Counted from the stretch's first letter, positions 29,101 to 41,754 are shown. The stretch is DNA of 64,000 nucleotides from Prorocentrum cordatum (GCA_963575745.1 CAUYUJ010019263.1:37501-101500); one strand, 5' to 3'. Notes: generated by a model from the sequence alone, not told the origin. Numbers and translations are program-made.

Positions 29101-29500
29101 TACGGATCTCTCAGAGAGAGAGAGAGAGAGAGATCGGGGATGGACAGACCTCCCTTTAGTAGACCTCCCCTTAGTGAAAACGGCCCGGGACAGAAACCGA
29201 CGGACCTGGACCCGCAAAAAGGACGGCCGCGTCGCCCCCTCGCGGACCGAAGACGGCCAATCCCATACTCGACGTGCCGGGGTAGGAGGTCTATCAACCT
29301 CCGGAAAGAGAGAGAGAGAGAATGAGGAGGAGAAGGAGGATGAGGACGAGGAGGAGGAGGAGGAGAAGGACGAGCAGGAGGGGGGAGGGAGGAGGAAGAG
29401 GAGGAGCAGAGAGAGAGAGAAAGGGGGCCGAACGGTCACCCCCTGCCCCTGGGCGCGCGGCCAACGTCGGCCTCCCTGGGTGCGACTGCTGGTGTTGCCG
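29101..29500. repeat. AG and AGG microsatellites
   Basis: (AG)n at 29110-29133 and again near 29307 and 29408, with GAGGAG-rich sequence at 29320-29405. Between them lie short palindromic phrases such as AGACCTCCCCTTAGT. No gene. Confidence 0.7.
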
Positions 29501-29612
29501 TTGGTCATGATGTCGTTGTTGTCGTTGTCGTTGTCGTTGTCGCTGTTGCTGTTGCTGATGCTGTTGCTGTTGTCGGTGTTGTTGTTGCCGTTGTTGTTGT
29601 TGTTGTTGTCGT

Positions 29613-29650
<38 letters not shown>

Positions 29651-29815
29651 GTCATGATGTTGTTGTTATTGTCGTTATTGTTGCCGTTGTCGTTGTTGTT
29701 GTCGTTGTTGTTGTTGTTGCTGTTGCTGTCGTTGGTCATGCTGTTGTTGTCGTTGTCGTTGTCGCTGTCGTTGTCGTTGTTGCTGTTGCTGTTGTTATTG
29801 TTGTTGCTGCGAGCG
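29501..29815. repeat. GTT/GCT/GTC triplet tract
   Basis: Over 300 bp of TTG, CTG and TCG triplets, reading poly-Leu on one strand and poly-Asn/Asp on the other. Not a gene. Confidence 0.92.
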
Positions 29816-29944
29816 ACACTTGCTGGCGCTGGCAAATACGGAATCTGTCAGTCCGGTTGCCTGGTATATCAACATACGCAATGATTGTGTTATCTTTCAA
29901 AAACCATGGGTTTCGCAACGATTGCAAAACCGAATGTCAATTAT

Positions 29945-31328
29945 CTTGGCGAAGGACCCAACCACATTCAGTTATCGGTACCGCAATTGTGAAGATCTTC
30001 TTCGGCAAGGCTCCCTATGGGGCCACGAAGCGCTTCACTGGGTGGGGTGGCGCACGCGGGCGGCGGCGCTGGGGCCGTCGGTGGAGCTTGCATGGGGCCA
30101 CGAAACGTTGCACTGGGCGCGGGAGGCGCGCGCGAGCGGCAGCACCGGGGCCGTCGATGGAGCTTCCCATGGGGCCGCGAAGCGCTGTACTGGGAGGGGG
30201 GGGGAGGGGGCGCGCATTCGGGCAGTGCCACTGGGGCCGCCGGTGGAGCTCCCTACGGGGCCACGAAACGTTGCACTGGGCTGGGAGGGCGCATGCGGGC
30301 GGTCGCGCTGGGACCTTCAGTGGAGCTCCCGATGGGGTCCCTATGGGGCCACGAAACGCTGCACTGGGTGGGGGGGGCGCATGCGGGCGGCAGCACTGGG
30401 GCCGTCGGTGGGCTGCGCCAGGCGGAGGGGGCACACAGCTCTGGCACTTGCGGTGGAGCCCCTATGGGGCCGCGAAACGCTGGGCGGGGGGGTCGCATGC
30501 GAGCGGCAGCACCGGGGCCGTCGCTGGAGCTCCCCATGGGACCACAAAGCGCTGCTGTGGGTGGGGAGGCGCATGCGGGCGGCAGCACTGGAGCCGTCGG
30601 TTGAGCCCCGCATGGGACCACGAAGCGTTGCATTGGGTGGGCGGGGCGCATGCGGACAGTAGCACTGGGACCTTCAGTGGAGCCCCCTGTGGGGCCGCGA
30701 AATGCTGCACTGGGTGGGGGGGGCGCATGCGGGCGGTAGCACTGGGGCCGTCGGTGGAGCTCCCTAAGGGGGCCACGAAACGCTGGGTGGGGAGGGCGTG
30801 TGCGGGCGGTAGATTCGGAACCACAGGTGGAGCTCTCTATGGGGCCACGAAGCGTTGCACGCGGGCGGTAGACTTGCAACCTTCGGTGGAGTTCCCTGTG
30901 GGCCCGCGAAACGTTGGTTGGGGGAGGCGCATGCGGGCGGTAGCACCGGGGCCGTCGATGGAGCTCCCTGTGGGGCCACGAAACGGTGTACTGGGTGGGT
31001 GGGGGGGCGCATGCGGGCGGTAGCACTGGGGCCGTCGGCGGGGCTCCCCAATGGCTCGGGGCGCACGCAGACGGCGGCACTGGGGCCTTCGGTGGGGCCC
31101 ACTGCGGGGCCGCGAACCGTTGCACTAGGTGGGTGAAAATGCCAAATTGGATGTTGCGGGACGCATGCGGATGGCGGCACTGGGGCCTTCGGCGGCGCTC
31201 CCTACGAGGCCGCGCTGGGCGGGTGAAACGCAGGGAAAAGGGGGGCGAGGAGGGGGGAGGTGGGAGAAAGGATGGACGCAGGGACCGTCTCTTCAAAACG
31301 AGGACCCAACACCGCTGGACAGTTGGGA
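29945..31328 (+). mobile_element. E-family element 1
   Basis: Left end CTTGGCGAAGGACCCAACCA; right end has TTCAAAACGAGGACCCAAC and CAGTTGGGA. Between them are about 13 imperfect units of roughly 75-95 bp built around GTGGAGCTCCCTATGGGGCC, ACGAAACGCTGCACTGGG, GCGCATGCGGGCGG and CACTGGGGCCGTC. The same termini and core occur in four other places. The repeated peptides in its ORFs are repeat translations. Mechanism of spread is unknown. Confidence 0.75.
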
Positions 31329-31489
31329 AAAATTTAACACATGGTTTCGCATCCTCAGTTTTCATTCTCTTAACAAAGAGAACAACGCAACAAAGAAAAA
31401 CAACCAAAAGCAACAACAAAACACTGAACACTTGCGCGCGCTCTTACTAATTCTTGAATCAAAAACGAAAACAAAACAAAAAAAACGTT
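31329..31489. other. A-rich spacer
   Basis: AAAACAAC-rich sequence after E element 1 (31380-31485). Nothing coding. Confidence 0.5.
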
Positions 31490-33258
31490 GTTCAACAGCT
31501 TCATGAAAGTCTGCCAAACTGGCCTCTGGCGCCGCATGCCGACATCATTCGCACGCCCTTGCGCGCATGCTCGGGGGGCACGGCCCGCGTCGAATAAAAA
31601 TCATGTGGGCCACTCGCGCGTCGGCCGCGCGCGCATGTCGAACTCAGTGCAAGACTTTCACCGACGCGAGGACCCCGTCATTGTCGCCGGCGTGATCAGC
31701 ATCGGCGCCCGCGCTGGCCGTTCCTTCGTCGGTTCGAACATCGTCACCAGCACCGCCACTATCATCATCGCGTCTACCGCAGTCGGTGTTGCTATGATAC
31801 CGTGCCCGCCCAAGTCGCCGACTCGCAGTGAAGCGCCCGCTGGGGATGCGCACAGCGGTCGGCGCCACTGCGGCCGCGTCGGCGCCGTCAAACTAGCTTG
31901 CCGTCGCGCGCGCGGCTAGGGTTGGCGCGGCCGCGGAGATGCACCAGCCAACGCCAAGCACGCATCGCAATCGCCACTGCGTAGGTTTTGCAAACCAAGT
32001 TGCGGGTGGGCGGGCGGGATGTTTGCAAGAGCTCACTCACCCCCCCGGAACCTGCGCAAAACGCATATGATTCTGACCCAATGCTCATCTTACCTGTGAG
32101 CTCACATGGCCCCACCCAGGCCGGCACCGTCCCCTGCCCCGCCATCCTCTTGAACAAATGCGACGCGCGCGCACTCGCTTATCAAAAAACCTACCTGTCA
32201 GAAATCCCATGCAAAAAAAAAAACGACGAAGTGAACACGCGCGCGTCGTCGCGCGCGCATGCCGACGCCCCTCAAAAATTTTGGTTTCGGAAGGATTTCG
32301 AAATCGCGCGTCAAAAAATGTTTCGCGGCACGGATGTTCAACGCGCGCGTTTGTGTGAATTCTTCAGAAAGCCCAAAGTTGTTCCACATATTTATAAAAG
32401 TTTTTCGCGCGCGCATGTCGAAATCGTTCGAACGCCCTTGCGCGCGTGCCACAACGGCACGATCCGTGTCGAATAATTCCATGCGAGCCACTCGCGCGTC
32501 TGCCGCCCGCGCGTCGTCGTCGGCGCGATCAGCATCGGCGCCGTCACTGGCTGCCCCGTCGTCGCCGTCAGCATCGCCACCAGCATCGCTATCATCATCG
32601 CGTCTACCCTTGTCGACGTTGCCATGATACCGCGGCCGCCCAAGTCGCCGACTCGCATTGAAGTGCCCGCTGGGATGTGACGAGCGGTCAGCGCCATCGC
32701 TTTCGCGTCGGTCGCGCCAGACTAGCCGGCCGCTGCGCGCGCGAGCATGCGCGGGCCAGCGCGGCTGCAGAGATGCACCAGCCAACACCCAGCACTCATC
32801 GCAATCGAACCCGCATGGGCGTAGCAAACCAAGTTGCGGGTGGGCGGGTGGGATGTTTGCGCGAGCAGTGGAGTTGACAATTTCAGATCCGGCATGTGAA
32901 GCCTCCTTTCTGGAAAGGAGATGGGTTCTACCCCCCCCCCCCTGGACTTAACGATCCCCCTTGTCGCATTTCAATGTGCAATTGGTTCTGCCCCATCGTC
33001 CATCCGAAATATGGATTTACATTATCCCAGGGGGGCCGGCATCGCGCCCCCCCCGCCATCCTCTGCAGAAAATATTACGCGCGCCACTCGTTGATCAAAA
33101 ATCATAGATTGTCAAAAATTCTGCAAAAATATGCATATATCATAAAAAATGCCAGAAGAAGTTCAAACTCGATACACATCTTTGTATGTATGTCTGCATG
33201 TATGTATGTATGTGTATATAAGACCGGGTTTCGCAACATTGATGTTTAAACATATTAT

Positions 33259-34035
33259 TCCCAACCATCCAGTGGCGTTGGTTCCTCGTCTTGAGGAGGC
33301 AGCGCCCCGCGCCCTGACTTTTCTCCTCCCCCCCCCTCCCACCCACCATCATCGTCGCCATCATCATCATCGCCGCCGCGATGGTCGTCGCCCTCATCAT
33401 CGCCATCACCATCATCATCGGCACTATCATCCTCATCACCATCATCATCGCCATCATCGAAACCATCATCGTCATCAGCTTCGGCGCACCCCTCACGCGT
33501 TTCGCGGCCCCATAGGGGGCCCCACCGAAGACCCCAGCGCCGCCGCCCGCACGCGTCCCGCACACCCAATTCGGCACACCCCTCACACGTTTCGCAGCCC
33601 CATAGGGAGCTCCACCGAAGGCCCTGGCGCCGCCGCCCGCGTGCGTCCCGCGCGCCCACTTCGGCACACCTCCCACACGTTTCGTGGTCCCATAGGGAGC
33701 CCCACCGAAGGCCCCAGCGCCGCCGCCCGCATGCGCCCCGCGCGCCCAATTCGGCACACCGCACACGCTTCGTGGCCCCCATAGGGAGGAGCTCCACCGA
33801 AGGCCCCAGCGCCGCCGCCCGCATGCGTCCCGCACACCCAATTCGGCCACCGAAGGCCCCAGCACCGCCGCCCGCATGCGTCCCGCACACCCAATTTGGC
33901 ACACCCCTCACACGTTTCGTGGCCCTATAGGGAGCTGCACCGAAGGCCCCAGCGCCGCCGCCCGCATGCGCCCCGCGCGCCCAATTCGACACGCCCCTCA
34001 CATGCTTCGTGGCCCCATAGGGAGCTGGTGGTCCC
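33259..34035 (-). mobile_element. E-family element 2, left end lost
   Basis: In inverse orientation it begins TCCCAACCATCCAGTGGCG and GGAGGCAGCGCCCCGCGCC, matching the right end of other copies. CATCAT-type triplets follow, then about seven units of CCCTCACACGTTTCGTGGCCC. The opposite terminus is missing: sequence runs into GTCGTCGCC triplets after 34035. Confidence 0.7.
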
Positions 34036-35704
34036 GACTGCTTCCTTAGGGCCGATTTCTTTGTCGTCGTTCGTCGTCGTCGCCGTCGCCCTCGTCGTCG
34101 CCGTCGTCGCCGTCGCCCTCGTCGTCGTCGACGTCGTCGTCATCGTCGTCGTCGTCTTCGCCGTCATCATCCTCATCACCATGATCATCCTCATCGGCAT
34201 CGTCGTCGTCGTCGTCGCCATGATCGTCACTCCCTCGCTCCTCTACCCCCGAGGCTTGAGGACCTGGGCGTCTTGGAGCCTTCTCCGGGGTTCGGGCGCG
34301 CGCGCGCGCGACGACGCGCGCGCGTGCACTTCGCCCCGGCTTCTGCCTGGGGCTCTCGCGACGGCGCGCGCGCAAAAGCGTTCGAGCGATGTCGACGCGC
34401 GCGCGAAGCCAGTTTGATAGCATTTTCCCGGAAGTGTTGAACAACCGATGGGTTTCGCCAGAACTCGCAAGAACGCACGCGCGCGCGCGCGCGCGCGCGC
34501 GCGTTAAGAACAAACAGTAACATTGAAATCGTTCCGAAACCAAAGGTTTTTGAAGGATTTCGGCGCGTGCGCGCGAGGACGCGCGCGCGCGCACTTCGTC
34601 GCATTTTTGTTGCGAAGGACTCTGGGGAACAATTGATTTTCGATAAGCGAATGCGCGCGCATATTTCTGTTAGGGAGGGGGGGGGTCGATGCTGGCCTGC
34701 CTGGGATGGTAGGAGCTCATATTTTGGATGGGCGATGGGGCAGAACCATACGTAAATCGCGAAACGAAAAAGTGGATCGATAAAGCCCGGGGTGGTGGTG
34801 GCGGTGGTGGTGGATTTTCTGTAAATGAAAAACAAACGAGCTGACGCGTCCCATGCTCTTGCAAACGTCCCACCCGCCCACCCGCAACTTGGTTTGCAAA
34901 ACCCATGCGGTGGCGATTGCGATGCATGCTTGGCGCTGGCTGGCGCGTCCCTGCGGCCGCGCCGACCCTGGCGCGCGCGCGCGCGGCGGCGAGCAAGTTT
35001 GGCGCCGCCGACGCGGCCGCGGCGGCGCTGACCGCTGGGCGCATCCCATCGGGCACTTCACTGCGAGTCGCCCGCCTGGGCGGGCGCGGTGCCATGGCAA
35101 CGCCGACGACGGTAGACGCGATAATGACAGTGGCGATGCTGGTGGCGATGCGCGCACCGACGAAGGCGCGGCCAGTGCGGGCGCCGACGCTGATCACGCC
35201 GGCGACGATGACAGCGTCCTCGCGCCGGTGATGAAATTATTGGACATCGCTCACGCGCGCGCGGCCGACGCGCTAGAGTGGCCCTCGCGGCTTCAGAGCG
35301 CGCGGATGGCGCGCCCCCGCTCCCCGGCGCGCGCGGGGGCGCGCGAGCGATGTCTCCGCGCGGCGCCAGGGGCCCGCTTGGCAGGACCCCATGGCAGTTT
35401 TGAGCAGCAAAAGCAATTTATCCGAAAGAACTCGCAAGAGTGCGCGCGAGGTTGTTTTGAAAACTGATGTTGCGAAACCATGAGTGATTGAATGTTTTGT
35501 GGGCATTCGATGCTGACATCGCTACGAAATCGAAAGTTTTTGATCTACTTCGGCGCGCGCGCGCGGGGCGACACGCGCGCGCGTCGCCCTGGATTTTGCA
35601 AGGGGTTCTCGCGACGGCGCGCGCGCGAACGCGTTCGAGCGATTTCGACGCGCGCCCGTTTTTTGTGTAACAAAAAGAGCGACGAATAAGAAGGACAACC
35701 TCGC

Positions 35705-35776
35705 AATAGTTTGTCTTTATGTGTATATATTTTTATATGTATGTATGTATGTATATATATATATATATATATATAT
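35705..35776. repeat. TATG and TA microsatellite
   Basis: GTGTATATAT, (TATG)n and a (TA)n run at 35752-35776, in an AT-rich patch within otherwise GC-rich modules. Confidence 0.9.
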
Positions 35777-37329
35777 TATAAGCAATAAAACCAAACATAT
35801 AAATAATGAAAACTCAGCGTTGCGAAACTATGTTTTTTATTAAAACATCCGTCCAACGACATTTGTTCGAAGGATTTCGGCATGCGCGCGGATGGCGCGC
35901 GCGCGCGTGCACTTCGTTGCATTTGTTGTAAGGGATTCTTGAAAACACATGATCTTTGACAAACGAACGCGCGCTTAATACTTTTTGCTGACGATGACGG
36001 GGGGGGGCAGATGCTGGTTGGGATAGGATGGCGTGAACTCATTTTCAGGGTGGGCGATGGGGCATAATCCTGGTGCGGTGGTGGTGGGGGGGGTGGGGGC
36101 GGGGGGGTGGTCTTTCTAAAAAGGAAAAAAAATTCGCGATGAGTTGTCAACTCCACTGCTCGCGCAATCACTCCACCCGCCCGCCCGCAACTTGGTTTAC
36201 AAGTCGCTTGTAGCGGTGATTGCGATGGGTAGTCGACGTTGGCTGGTCCATCTCTGCGGCCGCGCCAACCCGCGCGCGCGGCGGCAAACTTGTTTGTCGC
36301 GACCGATGCGGCCGCGGTGGCGCTGACCGCTGGGCACGTCCCAGCGGGCGTTTCAGTGCGAGTCGGCGTCTTGGGCGCGCGCGGTATCAGGCGACGTCGA
36401 CAACGGTAGACGCGATGATGATCGTGGCGATGTTGACAACGACGCCGGCGAGGCCGGCGCGGGCGCCGATGCTGATCGCGCCGACGACGACGACGGCGTC
36501 CTCGCGTCGGCGAGGGGGGTTTCGGATAGGGTTCGACATGCGCGCGCGGCCGACGCGCGAATGGCCAGCGCGGTATTGTTTGACGCGGATCGTGCCCCCC
36601 TCCAGCGCGCCCAAGGGCGCGCGAATGATGTCGGCATGCGGCGCCAGAGGCCCGTTTGGCAACATTTTCTGAACGTGTTCAGGAACCTGTTGTTTTCCCG
36701 GGACTTCGCGCGAGTGCTTGTCTTTCTTTTGTGAAGCCCTGTGTCTTAATTTGTTTCTTTCGGGCATTCGGTTTTGAAGTCGCTGCGAGGCCGGCGGTTC
36801 TCTGGCGGATTTCGGCATGCGCGCGACGGCGCGCGCGCGCGTGCACTTCGCTCCTTTTTTTGCAGCGGATTCTCGGGGCGGCGCGCGCAAGGGCGTTCGA
36901 ATGATTTCGACATGCACGCGCGCGAGGCCCGTTGGGTAACATTTTCTGGAAATATGAAGAAACGCATGGTTTTCTCAAGCATTCGCAAGAACGCACGAAC
37001 TCTTTTTGAAGATCCGCGTTGCGAAGCCATGTGGTTTTAATTTTTTGGGGCGCCCGATTTTGATATCCCTGCGACGCTGGAGGTTATTGGGGGATTTCGG
37101 CGCGCGCGTGCGACGGCGCGCGCGTGCGCGCTTCGTCCCGTTTGTTGCGCGTGGTTCTTGAGAACTGATTTGAAAAGCGAGTGCGCGCGCATCGACTTCT
37201 CTGGGTGGTGGCGGGGGGGGGGGGGGCGATGCTGGCTCGGCGGGGATGGTGCGAGCTCAAATGTGGGATGGGCGAGCAGGCAGAATCGCGCGTACATGGC
37301 GCCGCGAAAAAGGGGGCCGATAATCCCGG

Positions 37330-37560
37330 GGGCGGGGGGGGGCTGGATGGAGAACCGACGCGGTGGAGCCCGGCGGCGACGGCGACGACGGGCGGCGCCG
37401 CCCGCGAATGCTGCCGCTCGCCCCGGGCGGCGGCGGCGGCAGAGGCGGCGGCGGGCGGCGCCGCCCGCGTAAACCGCGGCTCGCCCCGAGCGGCGGCGAC
37501 GGCGGCGACGGTCGGCGCCGCCCGCGAAGGCCGCCGCTCGCCCTGAGATGGTTGCGCCAA
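37330..37560. repeat. GGCGGC-rich tract
   Basis: GGCGGCGACGGCGACG-type sequence with three copies of GCGCCGCCCGCG spaced about 60-65 bp. Low-complexity; no gene. Confidence 0.8.
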
Positions 37561-37609
37561 GTCAAGACTCCTAAAAACGAACACTGGTTGGGGAAGACCA
37601 GATCATTCC

Positions 37610-39700
37610 GCGTAGCCATATGCGGAGCATTCGGATCCACTTATTCCGTGTATGCCAGATTCGGAATGATCGAATTCGATTACTCCGCATCTCGCATATA
37701 CGGAATAATAGAAACATGTTTTCCAGCGTATCTCACGCACGGAACAATCGGATCTAACCTCATGCACGGAGCATTCTGATCTGAGTGCTCCGTATAACGC
37801 ATAGACTGAATAATCGGCTTGATTATTCCGTGCATCGCATGCGGAAGAATCGCGCAGAACAAATGTTTCCGGGGAGTAACCGGACCTGGTTATTCGAAAT
37901 ATCGCGTATAAAAAGTAATCGGAAATGCGTGCTCGGTGTATCGTTTCGCGTGAGTTGCGCGTTCGATCGTGGGCCCCTCGCATCGATTCCTGGCTTCTGA
38001 AGACCGCCGAAAGACCGCCGAAAACCGACGGCGGGCGCGCGCCCCGCCGCGGGCGTTGGGGCCCGACGCAGTCTTCGGCGTTTCTCCAATGGTCTTCGGC
38101 GGTCTTTGGCGGTCTTCGGCGGGCTTCGGGGTTTTTCGGTTGTCTTTCGGCGGTCTTCGGCGGTTTGGGCGGCGGCCCGACGCGGTTTTCGGCGGTCTTC
38201 GGCTGTCATCGGTGTGAATGCATGGTGTTTCGTTTTCACATGGGGTCCATGATCGAACTCGAAATGTGGATTTTAAGGAGTAACGGAATCCGCTTATTCC
38301 GTATATCGCGTGCGCGGGAACACCATGCCATATTATTCAGTATATAGCATCTCCGGAGTAATCGGATCTGATCACTCCGTATATCGCGGGCATGGAGTAA
38401 TCGGATCTGCGCGCGCAGGCTATCGCTCTTCGCACTGCGGAATCATCGGACCCGTTTATTCCGCAAGTATTTCCGTCCATACCTTGTACGGACTCAATCG
38501 GTGTTGACAATGCCGTATATCGCGTATACGGAATAACATTATATGATTATTCAACATATCGGTCCGTGTATCTCGATTCTGGTGAAATTGGAACTGGTTA
38601 CTCCGTATGTCGCAAGCGTAGAGTAGTCGTGTCGGATGCCGTATACAACATATACGGAATAACGAGGCCTGTGTGCGGATTAATCGCGTATACCGAATGC
38701 ACAGAATACTCGGATCTGCATATTCCGTATATTGCATCTGCTGAATAATCGCGTAGATCACAAATGTAGATGAAGTGGTTCCGATTATGCCGTGTGCCAA
38801 ATGCGGAGTGATCGCGCATATCGCAGATGCGAAATGATCAAATTTGATGTTCCCTAGATCGTATATACAGATTGATTATTCCGTGTGCCGCATTTTCTGA
38901 GACATCGACTCTATCGTATACGCGCACTGATTACTCCGTGTACCGCAACTGTGGAAAAACCAGACATGACTTTTGCCAGATGTCGCATGCACGGGGAAAG
39001 CGCGTACATCGCATAGATGGGCTGATTACTCCGTATATCGCATCTGCGGGGGACCCGGATCTGATATTCAGTATATCGCATTTACGGAAAAAGAGGATCG
39101 GATTGTTCTCTATAGATCGAAAAAGAAAAACCGAATCTGATTATTCCACATGCCGCATATACGGGACAACGGGGTCTCATCAATCCGTATGTCGCATATG
39201 CGGGGTGTTCGCATCTGATTATTCTGTATATCTCGAATACAGCAATCGCTTTTGGTTAATCCATATCGCATATACGGAATGGTCGGATCTGATTGTTCCG
39301 AATATCGCATATACGAGCAAAATCGATTCCGTATATCGCAAATACGGACTGACCATATATTATTATTCCACGTATTGCACCGTATACCGCATATATGGAA
39401 TAACCGGATCTGATTATTTCGTACATGGCCTATACGAGCTAACAGGACATGCTTGTTCCGTAGACTAGACCACTCGGTTCTGATTATTCCTTATATCGCA
39501 TGTACGAGCAAATCGGGTACGATTACTCGTATACCAGAACTAATGATTCAGTGTGCCGGATCTGGTTATTCCGTATATCGCATATACGGAGTATATCGGA
39601 TTTGTTGATTCCGTACTTCGCAATTACGTATTAGCCAGGTCTGAGTATTCTGTATACCGCATATACGGAATAATCGGACCGGATCATTCCGTATACGCAG
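37610..39700. repeat. 2-kb hairpin satellite
   Basis: Dozens of diverged units, about 40-50 bp apart, of the form ATTCCGTATAT, CGC, ATATACGGAAT, then a spacer such as AATCGGATCTG. The arms are exact inverses in the best units (for example 39650-39675), so each can form an 11-bp stem with a 3-nt loop. The array is AT-richer than its flanks. A different GGTCTTCGGC minisatellite interrupts it at 37980-38215. ORFs with YSVYRIYGIIGSD-like repeats are artefacts. Confidence 0.88.
37980..38215. repeat. GGTCTTCGGCGG minisatellite, self-inverse halves
   Basis: The left part (37996-38035) has GACCGCCGAAAACC units; the right part (38085-38205) has GGTCTTCGGCGG units in the opposite sense, so the halves can pair. 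It sits inside the hairpin satellite. Confidence 0.8.
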
Positions 39701-40290
39701 GCACCATGCAATGTGCGTTGCTGGTTTGTTATTGCTGGTCCTTCGTTGCTGTTGTTTTCTCATTGCTAAATCACAATTATTGTTGATCCCCTCCTCTGGT
39801 AACCATTGCATTTTGTTAATTCAAGTCCTTCTCCCGGGGCCCGCACCCTGTTTATCACAACAAAAAAAAAGGGGGTCACCAAACTGCGCCCCTGGCCCCC
39901 GGTTTACAAAAAACATGGGCTCCCTCCTGGGAATCGCGCTCTCGCGTGGGACACCCTCGCAATTTATTCAGACGCCGCGCCTTCGACTCTAAGGAAACAC
40001 GGCTCTCGCTGTGTATCTCCCGGCGATTTATTTGGAAATCGCGCTGTCGCTAGAGACTTCCTCGCGATTCATGCAAGACGCACGCTTCAGCAACCCGCCT
40101 GCCGCCTGGTCCTTTTCTTCCAACCGTCCTGTTTTCCACTGCCTTACGGGCTACACGAAATACACATAGCAGGTTTGGAATATATACTCAGGGGGTACGA
40201 TCTGAGACGAACAAAAGCGTGGATCGAGGATTTGGGACGTACGTGTTGAATGGCTCGCCAGTAGATCATAACAATCAATATTCGTTCAAT
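39701..40290. other. No gene recognised
   Basis: Mixed sequence between two large repeat blocks. Contains AATCGCGCTCTCGC and AAATCGCGCTGTCGC about 100 bp apart, a faint duplication. No coding or element termini. Confidence 0.5.
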
Positions 40291-41000
40291 TGTTGCAGCA
40301 CGGTTGTTGATGTTGTTGTTGTCGTTGTTGTTGTTATTGTTGTTGTCGTCGTCGTCGTCGTCCCGCCCGCGACCTGGCCTGCGACCCACCCGCGACCAAC
40401 CCCGCAACCCCCCCGCGACCCACCCCCGACCCACCCGTGAACCAACTGCGGCCCACCCGAGACCCACCCGCGACCCACCCGCGACCCACCTCCGACCCAC
40501 CCGCGACCCACCCGCGACCCACCCGCGACCCACCCCGCGACCCATCCACGACCCACCCGCGACCCATCCACGACCCATCGCGGGTGGGTCTCGGGGTGGG
40601 TCGCGGGTGGGTCGCGGGTGCGTCGCGGGTGGGTTGCCGGCGGGTCGCGGGCGGGTCGCGGGGTGGGTTGCGGGCGGGTCGCGGGGTGGGTCGTGGACGG
40701 GTCGCGGGGTGGGTCGGGGGTGAGTCGCGGGTTGGTCACGGGTGGGTCGGGGGTGGGTCGTGGGTGGGTCGCGGGTGGGTCACGGGCCGGGTCGCGGGCG
40801 GGACGACGACAACAAACTGCAAATAACAAGCAAGAAACAACAAGCAAGAAGCAACAAACAACACGCAACAAACAAGGAACAACAAACAACGACCAACAAC
40901 ACCAACACCCATAAAAACAACAACAACATCAACAACAACAATAACAACAACAATTTCGACAACCAACAACAACACCATCAACAACACCAACAATCCGCAC
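40291..41000. repeat. 700-bp inverted repeat of minisatellites
   Basis: The left arm runs from GTTGTT triplets through TCGTCGTCCCGCCCGCGACC into (CGCGACCCACC)n. The right arm is its inverse: (GGTGGGTCGCG)n, CGGGCGGGACGACGACAACA and AAC triplets. The axis is at about 40570 with essentially no loop. Arms pair imperfectly over about 230 bp of minisatellite and further into the triplets. Confidence 0.88.
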
Positions 41001-41077
41001 CGCGGAAGCCCACTTCAGCCACGCACCCAGGGACAATGAATGACCGTTCGACCCCCTCACTCTGATTATGCGGTCTT

Positions 41078-41312
41078 CGGGGATCTTCTGACCCGGGTCA
41101 ATCCAGACCCGGGTCAGCAGGAAACCAAAAACTGCACTGCAGGAACAAAAACTGCAACGCAGGTCTTCGCAAACCCGGGTCAGCCACTATGCGCGGCCGC
41201 CTCGCGGCCACGAGCGGCTCGCTAACTCGAGTCAGCCAGAGCGGGTCTTCGCAGGATCCTGCAGGATCCGGCGCCCTGGCTGACCCCCGTCTGCACTGAC
41301 CCCCGTCTCGAG
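41078..41312 (+). repeat. Dispersed repeat R-CTG copy 2
   Basis: Starts GGGGATCTTCTGACCCGGG like copies 1 and 3, has CCTGCAGGATCC units near 41245-41270 and ends GCTGACCCCCGTCTGCACTGACCCCCG. This end is an intact, empty version of the MITE-B target in copy 1. Confidence 0.8.
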
Positions 41313-41754
41313 GCTCCCGAGGTCTGTAGTTTTCTAACTGGCCGGTGCGATGTCGCGACGCCTGTCGTGTTTGATAAGCCGTCGTCTGATGGTATCAATG
41401 AATATTGTCCCGTGCTATGATAATGGCAATTCATGATTTCTGTGTGCGCGTTCATGGAAGATGGTTGCTAGTCTTATCAACTGTTATGTACACGTGTTGA
41501 GTGTGTCTCCTGTGTGGACATCCATTATGCATGTTGTTTGCGCATTTTCTGTGCCTACAATATGATCGTATGTATTATTCACTCCTGTTGTTTGCATGTT
41601 TATTGTACGGCATGTTACGCATAAGTGTAATGTCTGAGTGTAAGGTGCGGCTGTAGTGTACATCCTCTGTCTGTTTCGTATGCGTGTCGTGTATGTGCGT
41701 TACTGATGAATGCTGTTTGGGTCCTGCTGCCTGATCTTTGCATGACTGTGCTCA
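41313..41754. other. T-rich unassigned sequence
   Basis: TGT-rich sequence with a CGCGACGCCTG motif at 41355 related to 28.5-29.1 kb. No ORF of note, no RNA gene recognised. Confidence 0.45.

Larger units (their letters stand above)
31490..37300. repeat. Inverted tandem array of GC-rich modules
   Basis: The block is built from recurring modules. One has AACCAAGTTGCGGGTGGGCG (plus at about 31997 and 32828; inverted at about 34880 and 36175). One has GCCGCCCAAGTCGCCGACTCG-like sequence with GATGATGATAG (31740-31850, 32570-32680; inverted at 35050-35150, 36340-36430). Others have a GCGCGCGTGCACTTCGTC core or a GGATGGGCGATGGGGCAGA core. Units are about 0.85 kb on the left and 1.3 kb on the right. 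They face right before 33.2 kb and left after 34.2 kb, so E element 2 lies at the symmetry axis. Many (CG)n runs, such as 34476-34503. No gene. Confidence 0.7.

Noticed and set aside
34476-34503. Z-DNA regulatory element from (CG)n
   Set aside because: The run is real and could adopt Z-DNA, but it is part of a repeated GC-rich module and no gene lies nearby to regulate.
37610-39700. CRISPR array
   Set aside because: Repeats are diverged, palindromic and spaced by short similar spacers; the genome is eukaryotic and no cas-like gene is present.
41120-41300. tRNA or small structured RNA in the R-CTG repeat
   Set aside because: CCTGCAGGATCC units are palindromic, but no cloverleaf or A/B-box pattern was found.
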